Positions 11,001 to 15,648 of a stretch of 64,000 nucleotides of DNA are shown in pieces; position 1 is the first letter of the stretch; each line of letters opens with the position of its first letter. The translations under genes and the position numbers were made by a program. Below the pieces are notes generated by a model. It had not been told where the DNA came from and made no database searches. It was given only the letters and a program-made list of their open reading frames with translations. Source of the DNA: Bacilli bacterium (GTDB taxonomy: Bacteria > Bacillota_I > Bacilli_A > ML615J-28 > CAG-313); NCBI GenBank assembly GCA_017501465.1, contig JAFVWY010000012.1, forward strand, positions 74,191-138,190, in the 5' to 3' direction.

Positions 11001-11387
11001 TTCAACCACTAAAGGATTATTAGTATCTTCTACACCATTATTAAGAACATAATCAATAACATAAACATATCTATTACGAACAATAATATGTCTAATATCT
11101 TTATCTTCTCCTAATGTTGCAGTAAGGTTAAATGAACCTTCGGCAATAGGGACAATTTTGCCATCAACGAATTCAACAACTTCATTGTTGTCGATACTCC
11201 ATTCTACTTCAGAAGCACTACCACTTAAAACATTAACTTTAAGTTCGTATTCTTCTCCTAAGTACATAACTCTTTCCATGTCAATTGAAAGAGGTTTTTC
11301 ATTTGTAGAAAATTGACAACCGATAAGCGCAACTAAACTTATGGCACCAACAGCTACAAACATAAAAAAGCGTTTAAGTAACTTCAT
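2049..11387 (-). CDS. Giant modular surface lipoprotein with InlB B-repeats, beta-helices and a C-terminal PGRP/amidase_2 domain
   Basis: The 3112-residue protein starts with a lipoprotein signal (lipobox LIGC, Cys24) and an Ig-like (BIG2) domain. About 14 InlB B-repeats (GYxFxGW, LVAxW) follow. Five copies of a roughly 150-residue helical module are inserted in loops of these repeats at about residues 486-632, 696-848, 977-1122, 1187-1337 and, diverged, 2347-2499. Two right-handed beta-helix domains (about 1459-1790 and 1887-2232) begin with a YxSIxxALxAAxxGDTI-like motif. Two BIG2 domains (about 2547-2712) precede an N-acetylmuramoyl-L-alanine amidase type 2 domain whose zinc ligands should be His2796, His3016 and Cys3024 (T7 lysozyme pattern). 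It is probably membrane-anchored, cutting peptidoglycan while binding surface or host polymers; the target is inferred only. AAGGAGG precedes the ATG. The gene looks less AT-rich than its neighbours, which may reflect strong expression. Confidence 0.9.
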   Translation of the reverse strand: MKLLKRFFMFVAVGAISLVALIGCQFSTNEKPLSIDMERVMYLGEEYELKVNVLSGSASEVEWSIDNNEVVEFVDGKIVPIAEGSFNLTATLGEDKDIRHIIVRNRYVYVIDYVLNNGVEDTNNPLVVEYVEGAGEIALTQPVREGYVFKGFYDNAELEGEVVTSIKEVKENLTFYAAWEIIEYPIAFELNGGSVSVQLPTERNIEDVAYTLPQATMHGHDFVGWFEDPEFTGEPVVLLNHENLDITNLYACFVPTKYDITYDLAGATSNPNPSQYAFGEVVELVAAEKAGYSFKGWTYEGNPIEKIEGMMGEITLVATWEVISYPISFELNGGLVSATLPTARTIEDAAFVLPQAELANYDFVGWYANADFSGEAVTELNAQNLEITCLYAKFTGKVYNVTYDLAGGENSSSNPVKYTYNEAVVLDAPVREHYEFVEWQLNGVAVKEIAAGTSGDVTLVAVWKLTQYTVKFNYNDGTDYVETVQSIDDFAKELVDLFNATGKSDAVTTTRENFKSTSHPNIKYVFNNAETLAKYKWFLEFALEEMVNEATRQGALSEDAFKNTKEMLEKMIAGDTTAIGGAYADGRTGFRCWIEGLINSKLPSGSGVYDHFLVDYSIAENQERFFAAQGEQMPSSKLTVEDTLPVASRPGYVFLGWFENGTKVESISGDCTLVAEWKEEVYKVQFDAQGGSIEGLTLADFTTALIELFNSTGKSDAVTTLKETFKATSHPNIKYVFNNTETLDEYRWFLEFALEEMTNAATANAATGEDAFINTKEMLEKMIAGDTAAVGGSYADGRTALRWWIEGLINETKRTGTGLYDKYMVDYAVAENMARFMEAYYAACGVFELTINDQLPKAEKEGYIFQGWFLDGQKVEHATGNQTLVAEWEIIKFEISYDLVGGAWAEGQEGVVEFEYNQEVTLPTPVKEGYTFLGWTQLSKYVTEIENADYELVAKWKSNTQTGYEVIFDLNGGTWEYSFEAFVTDLLYDFNNTGKSDAVVTTREDFCGTTHPNVKYVFNNSENLAKYQWLLEFALQEITIAVTNNGATSSSYYTEVKEMLEKMIAGDTTAIGGSYANGRTILRYWLEGLINKKLPTGRATYDKLVIDYSKASNFARFDAVFGPVERTIEPGQALPTAIKEDHFFLGWFLDGEKVEYATGDDVLVAQWIHVDDYEWTVEFDLNGGSFAGVTIDTFAKEIVDLFNSTGASDALTTTRENFKGTTHPNIKYVFNKAENLATYKWFLEFALEEMTNEATLQGVTSEAAFINTKEMLEKMIAGDTAAVGGSYADGRTALRWWIEGLINSTKRTGTGLYDKFMVDYSNAENMARFIAEYTAASQDLTFTAKETLPTPIKDGNLFLGWAHDGEIITKVRGNWTLVAQWLDLATVRYTISYDLNGGEWAEGETPTVEFGWNEEVQLLNPVREGYNFLGWYEDKTQVSAITNKDYVLVAKWEEIIEEGETKVLYVNPEDPECYDSIEAALEAANTGDTIVVCAGAWGGVEITKGVTLAGPNAGVNPNDAERLPEASFNADVIISADNVTIDGIKLIGKGRIIGNAATGAKNLVVKNVYSYASTLNPTSSDSYTAPIHLHTVEAGVYFENVELINLRYEGASGRPMAFYGAQIVNLKVVSCHFSSNGGTYNDAVKIDSSDNETGNKAEFGIKGNVLFQGNLFENYTQYVIWAISYAEGSYKIVNNTFKNCGQTPASHCAARFASYVGEENGLVNIDFSYNTVDNAFSLIRFDKSENRTATNQIVTVHYNKLLNCIATYFVNNANGYNIDATNNWYDETPTADKFLNATWSPYIEKLEDLPEFVDLENSVLINYELNGGQLPEDAAQYYNKITGLSQLPVPTYENHVFLGWYYEGKLVTGLEAGIQGAIKLTAQWREDALYVGAGEEEYLYATIAEALAAAKAGDKIILLPGTYNEALTISVANLTIAGPNAGLNNAKATRGQEAVITGAITLATSATGLTIDGVAFTGAAKITGTQVEDFTFINNKVYDTNAPAGAWAESNAYKAGFIYISSSNTTLSQNLQFHYNVFENVADDNLNISYVTNVTFDGNVFHNFGYDAIRFNNGYIGGLLSFTNNEFVQDSMGGYNGIYFRIYGGAAGVGCRIIIDNNKFENIGTSSAGLYSGAISARNYQEKGLDLDITDNVFDGCLNYIRFRNNATAPNHAANAWDVMVANNEFYGVPAANYFAVWNASDTNATENPILAKFGANYYEDNNGAVITDLAAYESYFKQVADKGTAMASKPTFEAAKPLHFYSISYDLAGGTTYDSFTTKYNSFNSAVIALPTLTKPNHNFLGWSYNGTVVTELPADASGNLHLVAQWQLLEGEFYDVTFVTDKGSFPTRDAASREEIIAELYADLYEWATDNEYTTKSREEYYAYIDAQLKSYEGFNLRNTDLGNYPAEDGSTEYFFNVPKYYAKWKEFFAIFHEAMLAVNSGQSFYTDDYATFVRLYQFVSWSSTGKSYFNGYLSKMFKAVQIEKEIMTQYQGGQIAELPLLTHDKGLAFLGWYDNPEYNGTPITHIYSTDTGDKTFYAKWEPEIIPETITVEHPTSLKRYETYQLVWSMTPDNITDPSVEFFSSNPEVATVTSLKGLITAMSNGTTTITVKVYANRTIDYSFELTVYSPGHFVASYETNSYVGINESIKLNAEYEDYADAELAYVWTSSDSNIANVDENGNVFGIAQGTATIRCALASDASVYFEFPVTVLASEISAALQLVLDSHESNVFTDWDLGIGAGIPTYYMDIFGSVNKILFNHDLTIDDSLKDREVSGATGDYFDAMTSIEFITVHYTGNMSSGADSEANAKYFIGDNAVSIHYTTGNDGIFQCLPHELGAWHAGDSGALDQVGTFQWIATGVQAQATDPLYPVFTISDDFYYEINGAKTSVPMPRPWDYDSRGTDHILNADGTISSQSDFGQSGFQNRTPESFINDQSLPFTIIDGEYYMGTTWWCYTQVYEGRICSTGGNRNSIGIESCVNQGSDLWLTWQMTAQLVASLMEELGLDITRVRGHHFFSGKDCPQPMLENDLCIWWKFLELVEAEYELLTKFKDATITCVSNDKDFVDDNGRVINTPDMSRAVSYTVTVTNNGNTETVTLYSIIPGAYERD
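7375..9930 (-). repeat. Four long imperfect coding repeats of the helical insert module
   Basis: Within the giant gene, four segments of about 440 bases (about 9490-9930, 8845-9300, 8020-8455, 7375-7825) encode the same module, with motifs such as GKSDAV, HPNIKYVFNN, FALEEM, EMLEKMIAGDT and WIEGLIN. Stretches around the EMLEKMIAGD codons are nearly identical at DNA level. The spacing is about 630, 845 and 630 bases, so duplication of module plus B-repeat units is likely. Confidence 0.85.
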
Positions 11388-11427
11388 ATAGCCCTCCTTA
11401 TTACTTTATTGCCTATTTTACTGTATT

Positions 11428-11456
11428 ATTCTAACATAAAAATTATTACAAATCAA
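11428..11456 (-). promoter_or_regulatory. SigA-type promoter of the giant lipoprotein gene
   Basis: TTGATT (11451-11456) and TAGAAT (11428-11433) with 17-base spacing, about 40 bases upstream of the ATG at 11387. Confidence 0.7.
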
Positions 11457-11463
11457 GCGATTT

Positions 11464-11478
11464 ATGAAAGCGTTTGTA
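11464..11478. promoter_or_regulatory. Possible cre-like operator upstream of the giant gene promoter
   Basis: ATGAAAGCGTTTGTA matches the Bacilli CcpA-binding consensus at 13 of 15 positions by eye. It lies 8 bases upstream of the -35 box, a location compatible with CcpA activation. The two mismatches are at the conserved right end, and no ccpA gene is visible, so this is tentative. Confidence 0.3.
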
Positions 11479-11562
11479 TTTTCATAACATTTTCATTGTA
11501 AAAATTTTCAAATTTTATATATTTTATTTGCCGATTTTTTCCTATCAAAAATACTAAATAAA

Positions 11563-11590
11563 ACAAAAAACTCTTCTTAACGAAGAGTTC
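11563..11590 (-). terminator. Terminator after rpmF
   Basis: Eight-base stem AACTCTTC/GAAGAGTT with a five-base loop, followed on the minus strand by a run of T, directly downstream of the rpmF stop. Confidence 0.85.
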
Positions 11591-11602
11591 TGTTTTTTTA
11601 GA

Positions 11603-11803
11603 TTATTCAGCTTCTTTTTTAGCTTTAATCTCTTTAACTTGACGACCATTATAGTAACCACAAACAGGACATACACGGTGAGATAATTTGTATTCACCAC
11701 AGTTAGAACAAATTACCATTCCAGGAACTGTTAGTTTATAATGAGTGCGTCTTTTTAATTTACGTGTTTTAGATACACGACGTTGTTGAGCAATTGCTCC
11801 CAT
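11603..11803 (-). CDS. rpmF: 50S ribosomal protein L32
   Basis: L32 is a small protein of the large ribosomal subunit. The 66-residue sequence has the conserved basic N-terminal half (SKTRKLKRR) and a zinc ribbon made of CSNC and CPVC pairs around residues 32-48, so this is the zinc-binding form. An AGAGGTG motif precedes the ATG. It lies 14 bases after the YceD-family gene, the usual arrangement in bacteria, and shares that gene's consensus promoter. Confidence 0.97.
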   Translation of the reverse strand: MGAIAQQRRVSKTRKLKRRTHYKLTVPGMVICSNCGEYKLSHRVCPVCGYYNGRQVKEIKAKKEAE

Positions 11804-11817
11804 TTTATAACACCTCT

Positions 11818-12282
11818 CTAATCTTCTTCTGGGATGTCTTCATCAAGAACAATATTACGTTTCTTTAGAATTTCATATGCGTCATCTCTTACAACTCTAA
11901 TAGGAATATTCAATAAAATATTACTCCAAACTATCGCTTTTGTATCGATTGTATTTCCTTCAATTGGAAAGATTTCATCATCTTCTTCTGAAAGATCTGT
12001 GCTATACGTTTCAGAAACTTGAAAGTCCAAACTATATGGGACTGGTTCTAGCGTAAGAGCACATGCAATTAATAAATTTGCAGTTATGTGATAATCAAAC
12101 TTAAATGTTTCCATGTCAAGTTTAACTATTGACACAATAGCTTTAGCAGTTTGAACTTCTAAAATATCAGTTTCAGAACCTGAATTTTTAAGTTCATCTA
12201 AATAATCATCAAAATTATATTCGATTTCAAATATATTTGAAGGTTTATATAATTTCTGTAATTGTTGTAATGACCACTTCAT
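11818..12282 (-). CDS. YceD family protein (DUF177)
   Basis: The 154-residue acidic protein matches the YceD/DUF177 family, which is almost always encoded directly before rpmF and is implicated in 23S rRNA accumulation. The family core [14 protein letters not shown], near residue 75, lacks the family's usual CxxC-like cysteine pair except for one Cys; the C-terminus is rich in Asp and Glu. A consensus SigA promoter lies about 20 bases upstream. Function here is inferred from family and synteny with rpmF. Confidence 0.85.
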   Translation of the reverse strand: MKWSLQQLQKLYKPSNIFEIEYNFDDYLDELKNSGSETDILEVQTAKAIVSIVKLDMETFKFDYHITANLLIACALTLEPVPYSLDFQVSETYSTDLSEEDDEIFPIEGNTIDTKAIVWSNILLNIPIRVVRDDAYEILKKRNIVLDEDIPEED

Positions 12283-12302
12283 AAGCCACCCCTGACCAAT
12301 AT

Positions 12303-12331
12303 ATTATACTCCATTTGGCTAAAATTGTCAA
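12303..12331 (-). promoter_or_regulatory. Consensus SigA promoter for yceD-rpmF
   Basis: TTGACA (12326-12331), 17-base spacer and TATAAT (12303-12308): a perfect match to the vegetative consensus. Confidence 0.9.
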
Positions 12332-12362
12332 TTGAATACATACTAATTTTATTATAAAAGTG

Positions 12363-13280
12363 TTATTCATTGCTTTCTTCTATAGGCTTATCAATAAAAT
12401 TATAAAAATAATTTTCTAAAGAAACAAATATCTGATCAAAATCTTTATATACTTCATGTAACTCATTACTAACATTTAATCTCTTAATATAGATTAACAA
12501 AACTAAAAACCTAAAGTAGTCATAATAAAAATCCGAATCATAAGATTGAAGAGTTTCAATAATAATCTTCTTAAAATCGACGTTTAACCCTTCATTTTCT
12601 ACATAAAATTTGGCGAAATCCAATGATTCTATACCTAATTGACCTTTATCAATACTAACAATATATTTACTTCCTTTAATATATAATAAATGTTCTAATT
12701 TAGGATTATTATGAATAAAAACATAGTTAACACTTTCATGATCTTTAACATTTAATATGATTCTTTTTTGTAACCTAATGAGTTCGTTTTTAGCATCTAA
12801 TACTCGATAATACCTTCTTAGTATTTCAAATTCTAATTCACCAATTTGACTAGATTCCAAACTCCTAATAAATTCTTCTATCACTTTAAATTTATAATCT
12901 AATTGTTTAGTCAACTCATCAAATTTATATCTACTATTAACCGGACTTAGTTGTCTTGGAAATTGAGTGTTTCTATGAATATTCGTTAATTCTTCAAATA
13001 AATCTACCGCTTTTTTCTCAGGAACTACTTCTAACGAATCATAATATTGTGTTAAATAATAGTTCTCATCATTTACAGTAGTTAAATATTTTTTATTTAT
13101 ATTAAACTCGGGATAAATAATGTTATTTAAACCCATACTAGATAAATAATTAAACTTAGTATCAATACCATTTTTTGTTTTCTTTAGTAAGTAACAATTT
13201 CCTTCTTCACAATTTAATAAAGTAGTTTTTTTGGTATAGTCATTAAAATTAATAATTTTTAAATCATAATTATCTAAAAT
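12363..13280 (-). CDS. CotS/YsxE-like spore-coat kinase-fold protein with no ordinary start codon
   Basis: The first ATG in this frame is at 13136, but the frame is open back to 13343 and the residues before that ATG (ILDNYDLKIIN, then CYLLKK) align with the N-terminus of the CotS/YutH/YsxE family, which have an aminoglycoside-phosphotransferase fold. I therefore extend to an ATT at 13280, giving about 305 residues. The catalytic-loop region reads IHNNPKLEHLL and the metal-binding site DKG, so both are degenerate against the usual HGD and DFD; it is probably not an active kinase. It follows the SpoVID-like gene, as ysxE follows spoVID in Bacillus subtilis. No Shine-Dalgarno is seen before 13280. 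Alternatives are initiation by coupling, a +1 frameshift from the upstream gene, or a decayed start. Confidence 0.6.
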   Translation of the reverse strand: MLDNYDLKIINFNDYTKKTTLLNCEEGNCYLLKKTKNGIDTKFNYLSSMGLNNIIYPEFNINKKYLTTVNDENYYLTQYYDSLEVVPEKKAVDLFEELTNIHRNTQFPRQLSPVNSRYKFDELTKQLDYKFKVIEEFIRSLESSQIGELEFEILRRYYRVLDAKNELIRLQKRIILNVKDHESVNYVFIHNNPKLEHLLYIKGSKYIVSIDKGQLGIESLDFAKFYVENEGLNVDFKKIIIETLQSYDSDFYYDYFRFLVLLIYIKRLNVSNELHEVYKDFDQIFVSLENYFYNFIDKPIEESNE

Positions 13281-13296
13281 TATATTATGTAAATTG

Positions 13297-13767
13297 TTAG
13301 AATTTGATTCTAATTTTAATGGTTTGTTCAGTGGTGGGTAAGTTTAATGATTCACTGTGATCAAAAACATCTAATGATTCATTTAATTTTTGTTCTACTT
13401 CTTTTTTAATGTTGTCATATTCATCAGTATTATTTAAAGAAGATCCAAAATCATCTGATTCATACTCTATAGTAAGTGTGAACTCAGTTTCGATTCCTCT
13501 TCTTTCAACTTCAAAATATTCAAAATCCTTTAATGTAACATTATTAACTATGTTAACTGGCATAGTAAATAATATTTCAAAAGGAATTTCTTCTTCAAAA
13601 TCTTGAAATCGATCTATTGTATCTTTAATATATTTACCCTTTATGATAAAAATTCCACTAATTCTATTATTGTTGAATTCATAATCTTTTAAATCAGCTT
13701 TAATATTTACTACTTTAATTAAATTAGTTAAATTGACAAAATTATTATTCTTTACTTCTAATTGCAT
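13297..13767 (-). CDS. SpoVID N-terminal-like protein (short)
   Basis: The 156-residue product has an all-beta pattern (ISGIFIIKGKYI, then a patch EEEIPFEILFTMPVNI, then FEVERRGIETEFTLTIEYE) that fits the N-terminal domain of SpoVID, which helps the coat encase the forespore. It is far shorter than Bacillus SpoVID (about 575 residues) and lacks the long acidic linker and C-terminal LysM. The identification rests on this loose similarity plus position: EngB (YsxC) upstream and a YsxE-like gene downstream, the Bacillus order with the hem genes missing. Start 13767 has GGTGAT just upstream. It could be another SPOCS/DUF3794-like coat domain. Confidence 0.5.
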   Translation of the reverse strand: MQLEVKNNNFVNLTNLIKVVNIKADLKDYEFNNNRISGIFIIKGKYIKDTIDRFQDFEEEIPFEILFTMPVNIVNNVTLKDFEYFEVERRGIETEFTLTIEYESDDFGSSLNNTDEYDNIKKEVEQKLNESLDVFDHSESLNLPTTEQTIKIRIKF

Positions 13768-13810
13768 ATAATCACCAATATATTATATGCTTAAATTGAA
13801 CTATTAATTA

Positions 13811-14380
13811 CTATTTAATTATTTCTTCAACCTCTAGAACACCCTGTTTAGTTTCAGAAGAAAAGACAATTAATTGTCCTTCATTTAAATGTAAAATCTT
13901 CTTTATTTTAGAAGCATTAGAATGAATTTGATTTTTACTTAATTTATCCGCTTTAGTTGCAATTACATAAATAGGTATCTCAAATTGTTGTAGAAAATCA
14001 AAAACTAATTGATCATCCTCAGTAGGATCATGTCTAATATCAATAATATGAAACACACCACTTATATTAACATCAGAATTTAAATATCTTTCTAATAAAG
14101 AACCAAAATCAACTCTTTTTTCTTTCGCCTTCTTTGCATAACCATAACCTGGAGCATCAACAAGCATCATTTTATCATTACAAAGATAAAAGTTTAATGT
14201 TTCTGTTTTACCAGGTTTACTAGATGTAAAAGCTAGATTTTTTCTATTTGTTAACGCATTGATGAAACTACTTTTCCCAACATTACTTCTACCCATCAAT
14301 AAAAATTGAGGAAGTTCGGGATGTGGAAATTGTTTTACCGCAACTGCACTAATTAAATATTCTGATTTTGTAATTAACAT
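13811..14380 (-). CDS. engB: Ribosome biogenesis GTP-binding protein EngB (YsxC)
   Basis: EngB is an essential TRAFAC GTPase needed for late assembly of the 50S subunit. The 189-residue sequence has G1 GRSNVGKSS at about residue 30, G3 DAPGYGYA near 77, G4 TKAD near 145 and G5 SSETKQG near 175. The start at 14380 is set by AAGGAGG with a 4-base spacer; an upstream ATG at 14440 falls inside the 3' end of the RNase P RNA gene. It is the first protein gene after the rnpB terminator. Confidence 0.95.
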   Translation of the reverse strand: MLITKSEYLISAVAVKQFPHPELPQFLLMGRSNVGKSSFINALTNRKNLAFTSSKPGKTETLNFYLCNDKMMLVDAPGYGYAKKAKEKRVDFGSLLERYLNSDVNISGVFHIIDIRHDPTEDDQLVFDFLQQFEIPIYVIATKADKLSKNQIHSNASKIKKILHLNEGQLIVFSSETKQGVLEVEEIIK

Positions 14381-14394
14381 ACATCCTCCTTGAT

Positions 14395-14423
14395 AAAAAA
14401 TTCTCACCATTAAGGTGAGAATA
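14395..14423 (-). terminator. Terminator of rnpB
   Basis: Stem TTCTCACC/GGTGAGAA with loop ATTAA (as written on the plus strand), followed on the minus strand by TTTTTT; it separates rnpB from engB. Confidence 0.85.
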
Positions 14424-14431
14424 TTATGATA

Positions 14432-14772
14432 ATAACACACTATAAGCCATATTCTGTACCGTTACCGGTGGTAACCATTTATCTCACTTTCGTGTAGTAT
14501 CTTCGTTCATTTCCGAATCAACCATGCCCCTACCAAAATTTGGGTTGCTAGCTTGTGGGGTTTACCCGTTCCACTTCTTTGTTTCCAAAGGTATCGTCAC
14601 TGTGGCACTTTCAAAGCTGTCACCATGCAAAAAATGTTTAGGGTTCAGCTTGCCGTCAGTTATCAGCTGCCTTAATTTATTTTTTCATTAAGCACAATCA
14701 CTACAAGCATCTCAGCTTGTGCTAGTATGGACTTTCCTAACAATAATAATTGCTCAGTTACCCATGTGTTAT
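14432..14772 (-). ncRNA. rnpB: RNase P RNA (Bacillus-type, class B)
   Basis: The minus strand carries the conserved RNase P blocks in order: AGGAAAGTCCATACTAGC with GCTGAGATGC, GACGGCAAGC, GAAAGTGCCACAGTGACG, GGTAAACCCC, then CCCAAATTTTGGTAGGGG and finally CAGAATATGGCTTAT. The last but one block is nearly identical to B. subtilis. Helix P1 is formed by ATAACACA at 14765-14772 and TGTGTTAT at 14432-14439, giving about 341 nt. The 5' end overlaps the stop codon of degV. The RNA is the catalytic subunit that matures tRNA 5' ends. Confidence 0.95.
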
Positions 14773-15647
14773 ATTAATTCGTTATGTTCTAAATTATCTA
14801 CAGGTATGCAAGTAATACCAATTACACCGCTACCAATATGTGCACCAACTGTAGAAGTAATTGTTGTGACTTCAACACGTCTTGCATTATTAACTAACTT
14901 ACTTAAGTCCTCAGCAATCTTGTTTGCTTCCTCTAAGCGATTGGAATGTAAAACTACGTAAATTACATCTTGATAATTTAAGCCGTTTTCAACTGTCAAT
15001 TGTTTTATACGTTCAATGGCCTTGCCTTTTGTACGTACTTTTTCAAATGGAACAATTTTACCTTCTTTATTTACTTGTAAAACTGGTTTAATATTTGCTA
15101 ATGTCCCAATAAAACCCGCAACACTAGTTAATCTACCATTCTTCACTAAATATTTTAAATTATCAACAATAAAATGTGTAGATATTCTATTTTGAAATTC
15201 TTCACATAATTGAATAATTTCTTCAGGTGTTTTTCCAATTTGAGCTAATTTCTCTCCATAATGTGCAACGTATCCTTGCATAATACATGCTTGTTTTGAA
15301 GGAAAGAAATGAACATTAATTCCTTCAAATAATTCATCTGCTAAGTTACTCATATTTAATCCATACGGACTCAATCCAAAAGAAATAGGAAAATGAATAA
15401 CATCACTACATCCTTCTTTTTTCCATTCTTCAACTCGTGCAGTAATTTCACCAATTGAAGGAGCAGCAGTTGATGGAACTTCTTCTACATTTTCTAACAT
15501 TTTATAAAATTCATCAACTGTAATGTCAATACCATCCACTAAAGTCTTATCTTTAAAATTAATAGTGGTTCTAGTAATTTTAACATTATGCTCAAAAGGA
15601 GCATATTCTAAGCCAGAACTACAATCTGCCGTAATTCCGATTTTCAT
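14769..15647 (-). CDS. DegV family fatty-acid-binding protein
   Basis: DegV proteins bind fatty acids; in Gram-positives FakB-type members present them to FakA kinase. The 292-residue product has the N-terminal ADCSSGL segment (usual D-S/C-x-x-D/G), the TTINF strand and a PSIGE loop near residue 60, plus a second-half PISFGLSPYGLNMS lipid-binding segment. AAGGAGAA before the ATG at 15647 fixes the start and places it one base from the pnp stop, so it is co-transcribed with pnp. Its stop codon is inside helix P1 of rnpB. No fakA is in the window, so a FakB role is inference. Confidence 0.88.
   Translation of the reverse strand: MKIGITADCSSGLEYAPFEHNVKITRTTINFKDKTLVDGIDITVDEFYKMLENVEEVPSTAAPSIGEITARVEEWKKEGCSDVIHFPISFGLSPYGLNMSNLADELFEGINVHFFPSKQACIMQGYVAHYGEKLAQIGKTPEEIIQLCEEFQNRISTHFIVDNLKYLVKNGRLTSVAGFIGTLANIKPVLQVNKEGKIVPFEKVRTKGKAIERIKQLTVENGLNYQDVIYVVLHSNRLEEANKIAEDLSKLVNNARRVEVTTITSTVGAHIGSGVIGITCIPVDNLEHNELI
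14793..14821 (-). promoter_or_regulatory. Candidate rnpB promoter inside degV
   Basis: TTGGTA (14816-14821), 17 bases, GATAAT (14793-14798) within the last codons of degV, about 20 bases before the start of RNase P RNA. It would allow strong rnpB transcription independent of pnp-degV. Confidence 0.45.
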
Positions 15648-15648
15648 A

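Noticed and set aside
14719-14961. Plus-strand open frame over the rnpB 5' end and degV
   Set aside because: Lies on the antisense of a structured RNA and of degV; no ribosome binding site.
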